A stretch of DNA of 64,000 nucleotides from Pseudomonadota bacterium (lineage in GTDB: Bacteria; Pseudomonadota; Alphaproteobacteria; Reyranellales; Reyranellaceae): the NCBI GenBank assembly GCA_020160955.1, contig JAIUOX010000006.1:1-64000 (forward strand), given 5' to 3'. The position numbers and the translations under genes were made by a program. Shown one piece after another: positions 26,049 to 35,625 of this stretch; the first letter of the stretch is position 1; each line of letters starts with the position of its first letter. Below the pieces are notes generated by a model. That model was not told the DNA's origin. It saw only the letters and a list, made by a program, of their open reading frames with translations, and made no database searches.

Positions 26049-26074
26049 GTCCGATTTCCCGGACGGAAACGTGG

Positions 26075-26107
26075 AACCGCCGCCCCCCGGGGCGGCGGTT
26101 TTCTTTT
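26075..26107 (+). terminator. Strong intrinsic terminator after aapJ copy 1
   Basis: A perfect 12 bp stem (AACCGCCGCCCC at 26075-26086 with GGGGCGGCGGTT at 26089-26100) with a minimal loop is followed by TTCTTTT. It sits between the two aapJ copies and would stop or attenuate transcription coming from the first one. Confidence 0.85.
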
Positions 26108-26196
26108 GCGCCCCTGCCCGGTTTGGCCTGTTGATTGCAGGTCCCGGAGGCTGGAAACTCCGCGATGTGAAATAAGGAAAACAGAGGGGCTTTCGC

Positions 26197-27228
26197 ATGA
26201 GGATCAGGATCGGGGCAGCGGCCGCCGGGCTCGCCGCCATTTTCGTCTCGACCGGCGCCATGGCCGGCAAGGACCTCGACGCCATCAAGGCGCGCGGGGC
26301 GCTGGTGTGCGGCGTGATGACCGGCACGGCCGGCTTCGGCATGGCCGACAGCACCGGCAAGTGGGTCGGGCTCGACGTCGACGTCTGCAAGGCCGTGGCG
26401 GCCGCCATCTTCGGCGACGCCGAGAAGGTGAAGTACGTCCCGCTGACGTCGCAGCAGCGCTTCACCGCCCTGCAGTCGGGCGAGGTCGACATGCTGTCGA
26501 ACAACACCACCCTGACGCTGACCCGCGACACCGCGCTGGGCTTCGATTTCGGCGCCGTCACCTACTACGACGGCCAGGGCTTCCTGGTGCCGAAGAAGCT
26601 GGGCGTGAAGAGCGCCAAGGAGCTCAACGGCGCCACCGTCTGCGTCGCGCCGGGCACCACCACCGAGCTCAACCTGGCCGACTACTTCCGCGCCAACAAG
26701 ATGACCTTCAAGCCGGTCGTCATCGAGAAGGTCGAGGAAGTCCGCGCCGCGTTCTTCTCCGGCCGCTGCGACGTCTACACCAACGACTCGTCGAGCCTGT
26801 TCGCGACCCGCGCCGCCAACGTCCCGGCGCCGGCCACCGCCGACGACTACATCGTGCTGCCGGAGATCATCTCCAAGGAGCCGCTGGCGCCGGTGATGCG
26901 GCACGGCGACAACCAGTTCGTCGATATCGTGCGCTGGACCCAGTACGCGATGGTCGAGGCCGAGGAGTACGACATCAACTCCAAGAACGTCGACGAGATG
27001 CTGAAGAGCGACAATCCCAGCATCAAGCGCATCCTCGGCGTCACCCCTGGCATGGGCAAGGCGCTCGGGGTCGACGAGAAGTGGGTCTACAACGTGATCA
27101 AGCAGGTCGGGAACTACGGCGAGAGCTTCGAGCGCAACGTCGGCAAGGGCACCGTCCTCAAGATCGACCGCGGCCTCAACAACCTGTGGACCAAGGGCGG
27201 CCTGCAGTACGCCCCGCCGATCCGCTAG
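26197..27228 (+). CDS. aapJ: General L-amino-acid ABC transporter binding protein AapJ, copy 2
   Basis: 343 residues with a signal peptide ending TGAMAG. Near-duplicate of copy 1 over its whole mature length, including an identical C-terminus (GGLQYAPPIR) and a DNA stretch of about 65 identical bases around 26682-26746. Differences cluster in likely ligand-contact segments: DMLSNNTTLTLTRD here against DLLVRTTTWTLTRD in copy 1, and a small insertion (PAPATADDYIV). It is closest to the permease genes, so it is probably the cognate aapJ. Its own promoter must lie between 26108 and 26196. Confidence 0.92.
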   Translation: MRIRIGAAAAGLAAIFVSTGAMAGKDLDAIKARGALVCGVMTGTAGFGMADSTGKWVGLDVDVCKAVAAAIFGDAEKVKYVPLTSQQRFTALQSGEVDMLSNNTTLTLTRDTALGFDFGAVTYYDGQGFLVPKKLGVKSAKELNGATVCVAPGTTTELNLADYFRANKMTFKPVVIEKVEEVRAAFFSGRCDVYTNDSSSLFATRAANVPAPATADDYIVLPEIISKEPLAPVMRHGDNQFVDIVRWTQYAMVEAEEYDINSKNVDEMLKSDNPSIKRILGVTPGMGKALGVDEKWVYNVIKQVGNYGESFERNVGKGTVLKIDRGLNNLWTKGGLQYAPPIR

Positions 27229-27250
27229 GGCAAAAGGCGCGTAAAATCTG

Positions 27251-27278
27251 GGGTCTTGCGGCGGGGGCCGCAGGACCC
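27251..27278 (+). other. Hairpin between aapJ copy 2 and aapQ
   Basis: GGGTCTTGCGGC (27251-27262) pairs with GCCGCAGGACCC (27267-27278) with one G-T pair; no T-run follows. Position between a binding-protein gene and its permeases is typical of mRNA-stabilising or attenuating hairpins that raise binding-protein output over permease output (inference). Confidence 0.5.
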
Positions 27279-27396
27279 GTCGGTCGGGGCCGGTTGCAAG
27301 CGCGGGATTCCATTTTACATTGCCGCCGGCATCGATAGACAAAGACCAAGACAGAGGGGCGCGCCGCAAAAGGCGGCCTGCAGGGGGACGTAGCGG

Positions 27397-28587
27397 ATGG
27401 CAGTCGAGGCCTTGAATTCCTCGTCACGAACCAGGGTAGCGCCCTGGAACGACCCGGTCGTGCGCGGCTGGGTCTTCCAGATCGTGGTGGTAGGCCTCGT
27501 CGGCCTGCTGGCCTGGTACCTCGTCTCCAACACGATCGACAATCTCGAGCGGCAGAAAATCGCCAGCGGCTTCCACTACCTCGATCGCGAGGCCGGGTTC
27601 GAGATCGGCGACACGATGATCGAGTACTCGCCGGCCAGCACCTACGCCCGCGCGATCCTGGTCGGCCTGATCAACACGATCAAGGTGTCGGTGCTGGGCA
27701 TCATCCTGGCCACCGTGCTGGGCACCCTGGTCGGCGTCGGCCGGCTGTCGAACAACTGGCTGCTGGGCAAGATCTGCGAGTGGTACGTCGAGGGCTTCCG
27801 CAACGTGCCGCTGCTGCTCTGGCTGTTCCTGTTCTACAAGATCATCAGCGAGGCCTTCCCCGGCCCGCGCCAGGCCATCGCGCTGCTGTGGAACTCGGTC
27901 TACCTGTCGAATCGTGGCGTCTACTTCCCGGTGCCGCTGGCCGACCCGGTGTTCAAGTGGGCCGGGCTGGCCTTCCTGGTCGGCCTCGCCGCCGCGTGGG
28001 GCGTCGGCCGCTGGGCGCGCAAGCGCCAGGAGGACACCGGCCAGCCCTTCCCGACCCTGTCGGTGGGCTTCGCCATCGTGCTCGGCCTGCCGATCCTCGT
28101 CTGGCTGGCGGGCGGCGCGCCGCACCACATGAGCTGGCCGGCGCTCAAGGGCTTCAACTTCGACGGCGGCTCGGTGATCCAGCCCGAGTTCGTGGCGCTG
28201 CTGGCCGGCCTCGTGCTCTACACCTCGGCCTTCGTCGCCGAGATCGTGCGGTCGGGCATCCTCGCCCTGCACAAGGGCCAGAGCGAGGCCGCCGCCGCGC
28301 TCGGCCTGTCGCGCGGCCAGGCGATGCGGCTGGTGCTGCTGCCGCAGGCGCTGCGCGTGATCGTGCCGCCGATGACCAGCCAGTACCTCAACATCACCAA
28401 GAACAGCTCGCTGGCCATCGCCATCGGCTATCCCGACCTGGTCGCCTCGATCAACGTGACGATCAACCAGACCGGCCAGGCGATCGAGAACATCCTGATC
28501 ATCATGGCCGCCTACCTGTCGGTCAGCCTGTCGATCTCGGCCTTCATGAACTGGTACAACAAGCGCATCGCGCTGCGGGAGCGCTGA
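27397..28587 (+). CDS. aapQ: General L-amino-acid ABC transporter permease AapQ
   Basis: 396 residues, the family's usual length. The ATG at 27397 has AGGGGGA upstream. An N-terminal cytoplasmic stretch (WNDPVVRGWVFQI) precedes the membrane segments; the His/polar amino-acid permease loop SEAAAALGLSRGQAMRLVLLPQALRVIVPP contacts the ATPase. It pairs with AapM to form the inner-membrane channel for broad-range L-amino-acid uptake. The next gene starts one base after the stop. Confidence 0.94.
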   Translation: MAVEALNSSSRTRVAPWNDPVVRGWVFQIVVVGLVGLLAWYLVSNTIDNLERQKIASGFHYLDREAGFEIGDTMIEYSPASTYARAILVGLINTIKVSVLGIILATVLGTLVGVGRLSNNWLLGKICEWYVEGFRNVPLLLWLFLFYKIISEAFPGPRQAIALLWNSVYLSNRGVYFPVPLADPVFKWAGLAFLVGLAAAWGVGRWARKRQEDTGQPFPTLSVGFAIVLGLPILVWLAGGAPHHMSWPALKGFNFDGGSVIQPEFVALLAGLVLYTSAFVAEIVRSGILALHKGQSEAAAALGLSRGQAMRLVLLPQALRVIVPPMTSQYLNITKNSSLAIAIGYPDLVASINVTINQTGQAIENILIIMAAYLSVSLSISAFMNWYNKRIALRER

Positions 28588-28588
28588 G

Positions 28589-29869
28589 ATGACCGACCTT
28601 CCCGTCGGCGAGCGCAAGCCGCTCGCCCCTCCCGTCGACGACAGCGGCCTGGTCGGCTGGGCACGGCGCAACCTGTTCTCGAGCTGGGGCAACGGCATCA
28701 CCACGGTGGTGCTGTTCGCGGCGATCGGTTGGGTCGTCTCGTGGTTCGTCGAGTGGGCGATCCTGACCGCCAACTTCACCGCCTCGACCGGCGCTGAGTG
28801 CCGCGGCTACGGCGCCTGCTGGGCGCTGATCCGCGAGAAGCTGCGGCTGATCTTCTTCGGCACCTATCCCTACGAGCAGCAGTGGCGTCCCCTGCTCGCC
28901 GTCGTGGCGATGCTGGCCATGCTGATCGCCACGTCGGACCGCCGCATGTGGCGGCCGTGGCGCCTGCTGGCGATCTGGAGCGTCGGTTCGTTCGTCACCT
29001 TCCTGCTGATGTTCGGCCAGCTGCACATCCCGCTCAGCCTGTTCCTGTTCGCGGCGCTGGTGATCGGCCTCGCCGGCCTGGCGTTCCGCCGGCAGGTCGG
29101 CTCGGCCGGCGAGGTCAACGCCTACCGCGCCCTCGTCGCGATCGGCGTGATCGGCATCGGGCTGCGCTTCGCCGGCATCCTGCCGGCCTGGAAACTGGGC
29201 ATCGCGCCGTTCTCGTTCGTCGAGACCGGCCAGTGGGGCGGCCTGCCGGTGACGATGATCCTCGCCACCTACGGCCTGGTCTTCGCCTTCCCCTACGGCA
29301 TCCTGCTGGCGCTCGGCCGGCGCTCGAACCTGCCGCTGATCAAGGGCCTGTGCGTCGGCTTCATCGAGCTGATCCGCGGCGTGCCGCTGATCAGCCTGCT
29401 GATCATGGCCTCGGTCATGCTGCCGCTGTTCCTGCCGACCGGCGTCACCTTCGACAAGTTCCTGCGGGCCCAGGTGGCGGTCATCCTGTTCGCCGGCGCC
29501 TACATCGCCGAGATCATCCGCGGCGGCCTGCAGTCGCTGCCCAAGGGGCAGTTCGAGGCGGCCGACGCGATGGGCCTCAACTACTTCCAGAAGACGACGC
29601 TGATCATCCTGCCGCAGGCGCTGCGCGTGGTGATCCCGCCGCTGATCAACACCTTCATCGGCTTCTTCAAGGACACGTCGCTGGTGCTGATCATCGGCAT
29701 CTTCGACTTCCTGAACACCGCCAACCAGGCGCTGGTCGACCCGGCCTGGGCCGGCTACCCGGGCGAGGTCTACCTGTTCGCGGCCTTCGTCTACTTCATC
29801 TTCTGCTATTCGATGTCGCGGTACTCCAAGCACCTCGAGATCGAGCTCAACAAGGGAACGCGCCGCTAG
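28589..29869 (+). CDS. aapM: General L-amino-acid ABC transporter permease AapM
   Basis: 426 residues with several N-terminal membrane segments and a C-terminal permease domain containing [17 protein letters not shown] and the ATPase-docking loop [20 protein letters not shown] followed by [17 protein letters not shown]. It forms the second half of the AapQM channel. Start is one base after the aapQ stop, so translation is coupled. Confidence 0.94.
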   Translation: MTDLPVGERKPLAPPVDDSGLVGWARRNLFSSWGNGITTVVLFAAIGWVVSWFVEWAILTANFTASTGAECRGYGACWALIREKLRLIFFGTYPYEQQWRPLLAVVAMLAMLIATSDRRMWRPWRLLAIWSVGSFVTFLLMFGQLHIPLSLFLFAALVIGLAGLAFRRQVGSAGEVNAYRALVAIGVIGIGLRFAGILPAWKLGIAPFSFVETGQWGGLPVTMILATYGLVFAFPYGILLALGRRSNLPLIKGLCVGFIELIRGVPLISLLIMASVMLPLFLPTGVTFDKFLRAQVAVILFAGAYIAEIIRGGLQSLPKGQFEAADAMGLNYFQKTTLIILPQALRVVIPPLINTFIGFFKDTSLVLIIGIFDFLNTANQALVDPAWAGYPGEVYLFAAFVYFIFCYSMSRYSKHLEIELNKGTRR

Positions 29870-29895
29870 ACGCGGCCGCAACTGGAGAAACGGTC

Positions 29896-30663
29896 ATGGC
29901 CGCGACGGCGCGCGATCTCAGCAATGTCCCCTCGGTGATCACCCTCACCGGCGTCAACAAGTGGTACGGCCAGTTCCACGTCCTGTCCGACATCAACCTC
30001 GACGTGAAGGAAGGCGAGAAGATCGTCATCTGCGGACCGTCGGGCTCGGGCAAGTCGACCCTGATCCGCTGCATCAACCGGCTGGAGGAACACCAGGCCG
30101 GCGACATCGTGGTCGACGGCGTGACGCTGTCGAACGACGTCAAGAACATCGAGGCGATCCGCCGCGAGGTCGGCATGGTGTTCCAGTCGTTCAACCTGTT
30201 CCCGCACCTCACCATCCTCGACAACCTGACGCTGGCGCCGATCTGGGTGAAGAAGATGCCCAAGAAGGAAGCCGAGGAGATCGCGATGAGCCTGCTCAAG
30301 CGGGTCCGCATCCCCGAGCAGGCGCTGAAGTATCCCGGCCAGCTGTCGGGCGGCCAGCAGCAGCGCGTGGCGATCGCCCGCGCGCTCTGCATGCGGCCCA
30401 AGATCATGCTGTTCGACGAGCCGACCTCGGCGCTCGACCCCGAGATGGTCAAGGAAGTGCTCGACGTCATGATCGAGCTGGCGCGCGAGGGCATGACCAT
30501 GCTGTGCGTCACCCACGAGATGGGCTTCGCCCGCGCCGTGGCCGACCGCGTGATCTTCATGGACCGCGGCGAGATCGTCGAGCAGAACGAGCCCGAGGCG
30601 TTCTTCGCCAACCCGCGCAACGAGCGGACCAAGCTGTTCCTCGGCCAGATCCTGCATCATTGA
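29896..30663 (+). CDS. aapP: General L-amino-acid ABC transporter ATP-binding protein AapP
   Basis: 255 residues from the ATG at 29896. Walker [11 protein letters not shown]-loop [10 protein letters not shown], signature [15 protein letters not shown], Walker [14 protein letters not shown] and switch His (CVTHEMGFA) are intact, matching the GlnQ/AapP class of polar amino-acid importers. It ends the aap operon; a palindromic repeat lies 7 bp after the stop. Confidence 0.94.
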   Translation: MAATARDLSNVPSVITLTGVNKWYGQFHVLSDINLDVKEGEKIVICGPSGSGKSTLIRCINRLEEHQAGDIVVDGVTLSNDVKNIEAIRREVGMVFQSFNLFPHLTILDNLTLAPIWVKKMPKKEAEEIAMSLLKRVRIPEQALKYPGQLSGGQQQRVAIARALCMRPKIMLFDEPTSALDPEMVKEVLDVMIELAREGMTMLCVTHEMGFARAVADRVIFMDRGEIVEQNEPEAFFANPRNERTKLFLGQILHH

Positions 30664-30670
30664 GCCGCGA

Positions 30671-30741
30671 AAAGGTCCCTCGCTGCGCTCGGGATGACAG
30701 GCTTTTCCTGTCATCCCGAGGGCGAAGCCCGAGGGACCTTT
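30671..30741. repeat. Palindromic intergenic repeat, copy A
   Basis: Outer arms AAAGGTCCCTCG (30671-30682) and CGAGGGACCTTT (30730-30741), inner arms CTCGGGATGACAG (30688-30700) and CTGTCATCCCGAG (30708-30720). Read in reverse complement it is nearly identical to the element at 39532-39603 except for the central loop. Lies after aapP and can fold into a long stem, so may stop transcription or stabilise mRNA ends. Confidence 0.8.
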
Positions 30742-30787
30742 CGCCGCCGCCTTGCCGCCGCCCCTTTCGCGCGCTAACCCGCAGGGC

Positions 30788-31837
30788 ATGAAGATCCTCG
30801 TCACCGGCGGCGCCGGCTTCATCGGCTCGGCGGTCGTCCGGCACATCGTGCGCGACACCGACTGGACGGTCGCCAACGTCGACAAGCTGACCTACGCCGG
30901 CAACCTCGAATCGCTCGCCGCGGCGCGCGACAGCGACCGCCACACCCACTTCAAGGTCGACATCGTCGACCGCGCCGCGATCGACGGCATCCTGTCGTCG
31001 TTCCGGCCCGACGCCATCCTGCACCTCGCGGCCGAGAGCCACGTCGACCGCTCGATCGACGGCGCCGATCCCTTCATCGAGACCAACATCCGCGGCACCT
31101 ACGTGCTGCTCGAGGCGGCGCTCGCCTACTGGCGCGGCCTCGACGCCGACGGCCGCGCCCGCTTCCGCTTCCAGCACATCTCGACCGACGAGGTGTTCGG
31201 CTCGCTGGGCGCCACCGGCCGGTTCAGCGAGACCACGCCCTACGCGCCCAACTCGCCCTACGCCGCCAGCAAGGCGGCGTCCGACCACCTGGTGCGGGCG
31301 TGGCACCACACCCACGGCCTGCCGACGCTGGCCACCAACTGCTCGAACAACTACGGCCCGTATCACTTCCCCGAGAAGCTGATCCCGCTGGTCATCATCC
31401 GGGCGCTGCGCGGCCAGGCCCTGCCGGTCTACGGCAAGGGCGACAACGTGCGCGACTGGCTGCACGTCGAGGACCATGCCGAGGCGCTGACCACGGTGCT
31501 GCGGCGCGGCCGGCCGGGCGAGACCTACAACGTCGGCGGCGACAGCGAGCGGCGCAACATCGAGGTCGTGCGCGGCATCTGCCGCCTGCTCGACGAGATG
31601 CGGCCCGATTCCGCCGGGCCGCACGAGCGGCTGATCCAGTTCGTCACCGACCGCCCGGGCCACGACGCCCGCTACGCCATCGACGCCGCCAAGATCCGTC
31701 GCGAGCTGGGCTGGCAGCCTCGCCACGACTTCGACAGCGGCCTGCGCGACACCGTGCGCTGGTACCTCGACAACACCGGCTGGTGGGAACGCGTCATGAG
31801 CGGCGCCTACCGCGGCGAGCGGCTCGGCCTCGGGTAA
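30788..31837 (+). CDS. rfbB: dTDP-glucose 4,6-dehydratase
   Basis: 349 residues; start at 30788 has GCAGGG upstream and begins with the Rossmann motif ([12 protein letters not shown]). SDR-extended residues are present: HISTDEVFG (Thr-Asp-Glu), SPYAASKA (Tyr-x3-Lys) and the substrate loop [18 protein letters not shown]. It converts dTDP-glucose to dTDP-4-keto-6-deoxyglucose. It faces, tail to tail, two minus-strand genes for the following steps to a 3-amino sugar. No thymidylyltransferase (RmlA) gene lies nearby. Confidence 0.93.
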   Translation: MKILVTGGAGFIGSAVVRHIVRDTDWTVANVDKLTYAGNLESLAAARDSDRHTHFKVDIVDRAAIDGILSSFRPDAILHLAAESHVDRSIDGADPFIETNIRGTYVLLEAALAYWRGLDADGRARFRFQHISTDEVFGSLGATGRFSETTPYAPNSPYAASKAASDHLVRAWHHTHGLPTLATNCSNNYGPYHFPEKLIPLVIIRALRGQALPVYGKGDNVRDWLHVEDHAEALTTVLRRGRPGETYNVGGDSERRNIEVVRGICRLLDEMRPDSAGPHERLIQFVTDRPGHDARYAIDAAKIRRELGWQPRHDFDSGLRDTVRWYLDNTGWWERVMSGAYRGERLGLG

Positions 31838-31863
31838 CGGAACGGCCCGGCGCGAACCGGCCG

Positions 31864-32964
31864 CTAGGCGAGAGTAGCGCGGATCACGGCCGCGACCTCG
31901 TCGACCGCGCTCTCCGGCAGGTGGGCGCCCATCGGCAGGGACAGCACCGTGTCGGCCAGCCGCTCGGCCAGCGGGAAAGCGCCCTTGCCCAGCCCGAGGT
32001 CGGCATAGGCCTGCTGCAGGTGCGGCGGGATCGGGTAGTGGATCAGCGACCCGATCCCGGCCTTGTCGAGGGCCGCCATCAGTTCCTGCCGCCGCGTCGT
32101 GCGCACGACGTAGAGGTGCCACACCGGGGTCGCCCACTGCGGCACCTGGGGCAGGCCGAGCCCCGGGATGCCGGCCAGCCGGTCGTCGTAGCGCGCCGCG
32201 AGGCGGCGGCGGTGCTCGTTCCAGGCATCCAGCCGCGGCAGCTTGGCGCGCAGGAAGGCCGCCTGCATCTCGTCGAGCCGCGAGTTCACGCCGCGCTCGA
32301 GGTTCACGTACTTGACCTTGCTGCCGTAGTTGCGCAGCACGCGCAGGCGCTCGGCCAGCCGGTCGTCGTCGGTCGTGACCGCGCCGCCGTCGCCGAAGGC
32401 GCCGAAGTTCTTGGTCGGGAAGAAGCTGTGCGCACCGGCATCGCCCAGGGAGCCGGTCCGCCGCCCGTGCACCTTGGCACCCTGCGCCTGGGCCACGTCC
32501 TCGACCACCTTGATGCTGCGGCCGCGGGCCAGCGTCGCAATGGCGTCCATGTCGGCCGGCTCGCCGTAGAGATGCACCGGCATGATCGCGCGGGTGCGCG
32601 GCGTGATCGCCGCCGCGATGCGGCCGGCATCGATGTTCGGCCCGTCCGGCGTCGGCTCGACCGGCACCACCGTGGCGCCGACCGCGGTGACCGCCAGCCA
32701 GGTCGCGATGTAGGTGTTGGACGGCACGATCACCTCGTCGCCCGGGCCGATGTCCCAGGCCCGCAGCACCAGCTCCAGCGCCTCCAGCCCGTTGCCCAGC
32801 CCGACGCAGTGCCGCGTGCCGCAGAACGCGGCGTACTCGGCCTCGAAGGCCTCGACTTCCTTGCCCAGCACGAACCAGCCCGACTCCATGACGCGGGCGA
32901 ACGCCGCGTCGAGTTCCGGCTTCAGCTCGGCATAGACCGCCTTCATGTCGAGAAAGGGAATCAT
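31864..32964 (-). CDS. DegT/DnrJ/EryC1 aminotransferase (FdtB/QdtB-like)
   Basis: 366 residues from the ATG at 32964. PLP sugar aminotransferase: VGLGNGLEALELVLRAWDIG, VPVHLYGEPADMD-type segment, EDVAQAQGA (Asp to the pyridine N) and SFFPTKNFGAFGDGGA with the Schiff-base Lys. Members with an adjacent 3,4-ketoisomerase make dTDP-3-amino-3,6-dideoxyglucose or -galactose. The ATG overlaps the stop of the ketoisomerase gene, supporting this pairing. Whether the product is Qui3N or Fuc3N cannot be read from the sequence. Confidence 0.88.
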   Translation of the reverse strand: MIPFLDMKAVYAELKPELDAAFARVMESGWFVLGKEVEAFEAEYAAFCGTRHCVGLGNGLEALELVLRAWDIGPGDEVIVPSNTYIATWLAVTAVGATVVPVEPTPDGPNIDAGRIAAAITPRTRAIMPVHLYGEPADMDAIATLARGRSIKVVEDVAQAQGAKVHGRRTGSLGDAGAHSFFPTKNFGAFGDGGAVTTDDDRLAERLRVLRNYGSKVKYVNLERGVNSRLDEMQAAFLRAKLPRLDAWNEHRRRLAARYDDRLAGIPGLGLPQVPQWATPVWHLYVVRTTRRQELMAALDKAGIGSLIHYPIPPHLQQAYADLGLGKGAFPLAERLADTVLSLPMGAHLPESAVDEVAAVIRATLA

Positions 32965-33386
32965 CGTTCCATCGCCTCGCGCTTGAACACGTCGTAGTCG
33001 CGCAGGTACTCGGCCTCGTCGTACAGCGTCGAGGCGATCACCAGGATCGCCGCGCCGTCGGTGAAGTCGGTCAGCTCGTGCCACACCCAGGTGCCGACGT
33101 AGAGCGCCCGGCCGGGATCGTCGATCGTCACGGCCTCCTGGTGGCGGCCGTCGTCGAGATGGACCCGGCAGCCGCCGTGCAGCGCCACGATCAGCAGCTC
33201 GGACTCGCGATGGCCGTGGCGGCCGCGCCATTGGCCGGGGGCGATGTGGTGCAGCCAGAACAGGCGCTGCGGCGCGAACGGCAGGCCCTTGCCGACCTCG
33301 AGGAAGTTGATGCGGCCGCGCGCGTCGACGGCGCCCCGCACGTCGAGCCAGCGGCAATTTCGCGTCTGCAAGTCGGGTGTCGTCAT
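32961..33386 (-). CDS. dTDP-4-oxo-6-deoxyhexose 3,4-ketoisomerase (FdtA/QdtA, WxcM-like cupin)
   Basis: 141 residues, a single cupin. RGRINFLEVGKGLPF and the HGHRESELLIVALHGG block (proton-shuttling His pair) are typical of FdtA/QdtA. It isomerises the 4-keto product of RfbB to the 3-keto sugar, which the overlapping downstream aminotransferase then aminates. Start at 33386; the stop codon overlaps the aminotransferase start by four bases. Confidence 0.87.
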   Translation of the reverse strand: MTTPDLQTRNCRWLDVRGAVDARGRINFLEVGKGLPFAPQRLFWLHHIAPGQWRGRHGHRESELLIVALHGGCRVHLDDGRHQEAVTIDDPGRALYVGTWVWHELTDFTDGAAILVIASTLYDEAEYLRDYDVFKREAMER

Positions 33387-33405
33387 CGAGCCGGGAGTCC
33401 TGTCG

Positions 33406-34335
33406 TCACTGCTTCATCGCCTGCAGCCTGCGCCACTGCATGTAGACCACGCCGCCGAGCGCCACGATGCCGCCGACGATCTGGTAGACATTGGGCATGA
33501 AACCATAGGCCATTGACCACATTACGGCGAAGAATGGCACAAGATTGACCCAGAGCGAGGCGATCGCCACGCCCAGCCGGCTGGCGCCGATGTTCCAGAA
33601 GTAGCCGCCCAGCCCGCTGGCGAACATCGCCACCACCAGCAGCTGGGTCCATACCCAGCCGTCGGTCACGGCCAGCGGCGAGCGCGACCAGCCGGCCGCG
33701 ACCAGGCCGATGCTGAGCAGCGTCGACCAGGTGCAGGCCGAGAGCGAGGCGACGTAGGTCCGGTGCAGCTGGCTGGCCCGGTCGAACCAGGCCTGGGCCT
33801 TGAGGCTGTAGAGCGTCCACAGCGCGTTCGACAGCAGGACCACGATCTCGCCGCCGCCGAAGCTGACCGGCCCGGCGCCCAGCACGGTCGGCGCGGCGAG
33901 GATGCCGCCGCCCAGCAGGGTCAGGGCCAGCGCGATGCCGAAGCCGGGATCGAAGCGCGCGCCGGTGACCAGCCGCACCGTGGCGGCCGAGACCAGCGGG
34001 CCGGCCACCTGCACGGTCGCGGCGGTGATCGGGTTCGAGTAGCTGATGCCGAACGTGTAGACGGCGAAGAAGCCGCCCATCATCAGGCCGAGCAAGGCGA
34101 AGCGGCGCAGCCCGAGATCGACGCGCAGCGCGCTCGCCCCCTCGACCAACAGCAGCAGGATGCCCAGCACCACGCTCGACACGGCGGTGCGGATGGCCGA
34201 CATCGGGATCAGGTCGAAGTGCGCCAGCATCACCTTGGTGACCGGCACGTTGGCGCCCCAGAAAACCCCGACCGCGATCATCGAGGCGAAGGCCACCAGC
34301 ATGTGGCGGGACATCGGGCTGCCCGGCCGTTTCAT
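33406..34335 (-). CDS. EamA/DMT-family transporter
   Basis: 309 residues with about ten hydrophobic segments in two EamA halves (MIAVGVFWGANVPVTKVML at the start; GGYFWNIGASRLGVAIAS in the second). The drug/metabolite transporter family mostly exports amino acids or metabolites; substrate unknown. It overlaps the preceding EamA gene by four bases, so the two may work as a pair. Confidence 0.86.
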   Translation of the reverse strand: MKRPGSPMSRHMLVAFASMIAVGVFWGANVPVTKVMLAHFDLIPMSAIRTAVSSVVLGILLLLVEGASALRVDLGLRRFALLGLMMGGFFAVYTFGISYSNPITAATVQVAGPLVSAATVRLVTGARFDPGFGIALALTLLGGGILAAPTVLGAGPVSFGGGEIVVLLSNALWTLYSLKAQAWFDRASQLHRTYVASLSACTWSTLLSIGLVAAGWSRSPLAVTDGWVWTQLLVVAMFASGLGGYFWNIGASRLGVAIASLWVNLVPFFAVMWSMAYGFMPNVYQIVGGIVALGGVVYMQWRRLQAMKQ

Positions 34336-35255
34336 CGCCGCGCCGCCCGGACCTGGCGCAGCTGGTGCTGGGCGATGCCGCCCATGACGATGGCGCCGCC
34401 GACCAGCTGCAGCCAGGTCGGCTCGCGCCCCATCGCGGCGGCCAGCGCGATCGAGAAGACCGGCGCGGAGTTGGCGAACAGCGAGGCGACCGGCACGCCG
34501 ACCAGCGATACGCCGGTGTTCCACAGCAGCACCGCCACGGCGACGCCGAACAGCCCGATCCAGGCCAGCATGCCCCAGTCCGCCGCGCTCGGCGCGACGG
34601 TCGGCAGGGCGATGCCGCCGGCCAGCCAGACGACGCCGCAGACCAGCCCGAGCAGCACGCTGGCGGTTGTGGAACTGAGTGCCGACAGCACGATCTGGCC
34701 GCGGTTGCCCAGCCAGCGCTGGGCCTGGATCGAGTACCAGCTCCAGCACAGCTGGGCGATCACCAGCAGCGGCTCGCCGCCCTCCAGCGCGAAGCCCTGC
34801 CCCGTCTTGCCGGGCGACCCCAGCACCACGACGATGCCGCCACCGACCACCAGCAGCAGGGTGAAGAAGAAGCCCGGCGGCATCGGCGCGCGCAGCATGA
34901 TCCGCGCGAGGAAGGCGGCCCAGATCGGCCCGCACATCAGCACGATCGCCGCGGTCGCCGGGTGGGCGTGCGCCACGCCGAACGTGTAGAGCACCGAGAA
35001 GGCGGTCATCGCCGTGCCCAGCGCCAGCAGGCGGCCGCGCGGGATCGCCTGCAGCGCGCCGGCCGGCCGGCTGCCCAGCAGCACCGCCAGCCACAGCACC
35101 GGCAGGCCGAGGATGTAGCGCAACCACGACAGCAGCCAGGAATCGTAGCGCTCGGCCAGCACGCTCAGCACCGGGACCATCGAGCCCCAGATCAGCGCGG
35201 CGAGCAGGAGCACCAGGGAGGCGCGCTTGAGCGCACCCGCGGAGGGGGCGGCCAT
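34332..35255 (-). CDS. EamA/DMT-family transporter
   Basis: 307 residues from the ATG at 35255. Ten predicted membrane segments in two repeats (LAALIWGSMVPVLSVLAER; LLWNTGVSLVGVPVASLFAN). Paralogue of the gene overlapping its 3' end; the two are only distantly alike by eye. Lies 11 bp after folB, so it is probably co-transcribed with folate-related genes, though no functional link is evident. Confidence 0.86.
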   Translation of the reverse strand: MAAPSAGALKRASLVLLLAALIWGSMVPVLSVLAERYDSWLLSWLRYILGLPVLWLAVLLGSRPAGALQAIPRGRLLALGTAMTAFSVLYTFGVAHAHPATAAIVLMCGPIWAAFLARIMLRAPMPPGFFFTLLLVVGGGIVVVLGSPGKTGQGFALEGGEPLLVIAQLCWSWYSIQAQRWLGNRGQIVLSALSSTTASVLLGLVCGVVWLAGGIALPTVAPSAADWGMLAWIGLFGVAVAVLLWNTGVSLVGVPVASLFANSAPVFSIALAAAMGREPTWLQLVGGAIVMGGIAQHQLRQVRAARR

Positions 35256-35266
35256 GGCGGTCTGGG

Positions 35267-35623
35267 TCAGGCGGGGCGGCGACGAACCTGCTCGTAGCCG
35301 ACGCGGCAATCCTTGTAGACGTCGGGCTTCTCGGTCGAAACGCGCGCCTCGACCACGCCGGGCTGGGCCAGGCAGAGGTCGAGGATGGCGTCGACCAGCG
35401 TCTCCTGCAGGTTGAAGTGCCGGCTGGTCGCGAGGTCGCGGATGCCGTCGTGCACCACGTCGTAGTTCAGCACGTTGGCGATCCGGTCGTCGTGCGCCTT
35501 GCCCGCGGGCTCGAGCAGCAGGTCGATGTTCACGACCACGGTCTGCGGCCCTTCCTTCTCGAAATCGTGGATGCCGATCGAGACCGGAAGGCGGAAGTCG
35601 CGGATGAAGATGCGGCCGCCCAT
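35267..35623 (-). CDS. folB: Dihydroneopterin aldolase
   Basis: 118 residues, usual FolB length. Recognised by the N-terminus GRIFIRDFRLPVSIGIHDFE, NYDVVHDGIRDL, the Glu in FNLQETLVDAI and STEKPDVYK, which carries the conserved Lys-Pro. It cleaves dihydroneopterin to 6-hydroxymethyldihydropterin in folate synthesis. Only 2 bp from the upstream reductase gene in the same direction. Confidence 0.9.
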   Translation of the reverse strand: MGGRIFIRDFRLPVSIGIHDFEKEGPQTVVVNIDLLLEPAGKAHDDRIANVLNYDVVHDGIRDLATSRHFNLQETLVDAILDLCLAQPGVVEARVSTEKPDVYKDCRVGYEQVRRRPA

Positions 35624-35625
35624 TT

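Noticed and set aside
24936..27369. Long minus-strand frames opposite both aapJ genes
   Set aside because: Both show the same shadow pattern because the two aapJ genes are near copies; this is not a second gene pair.
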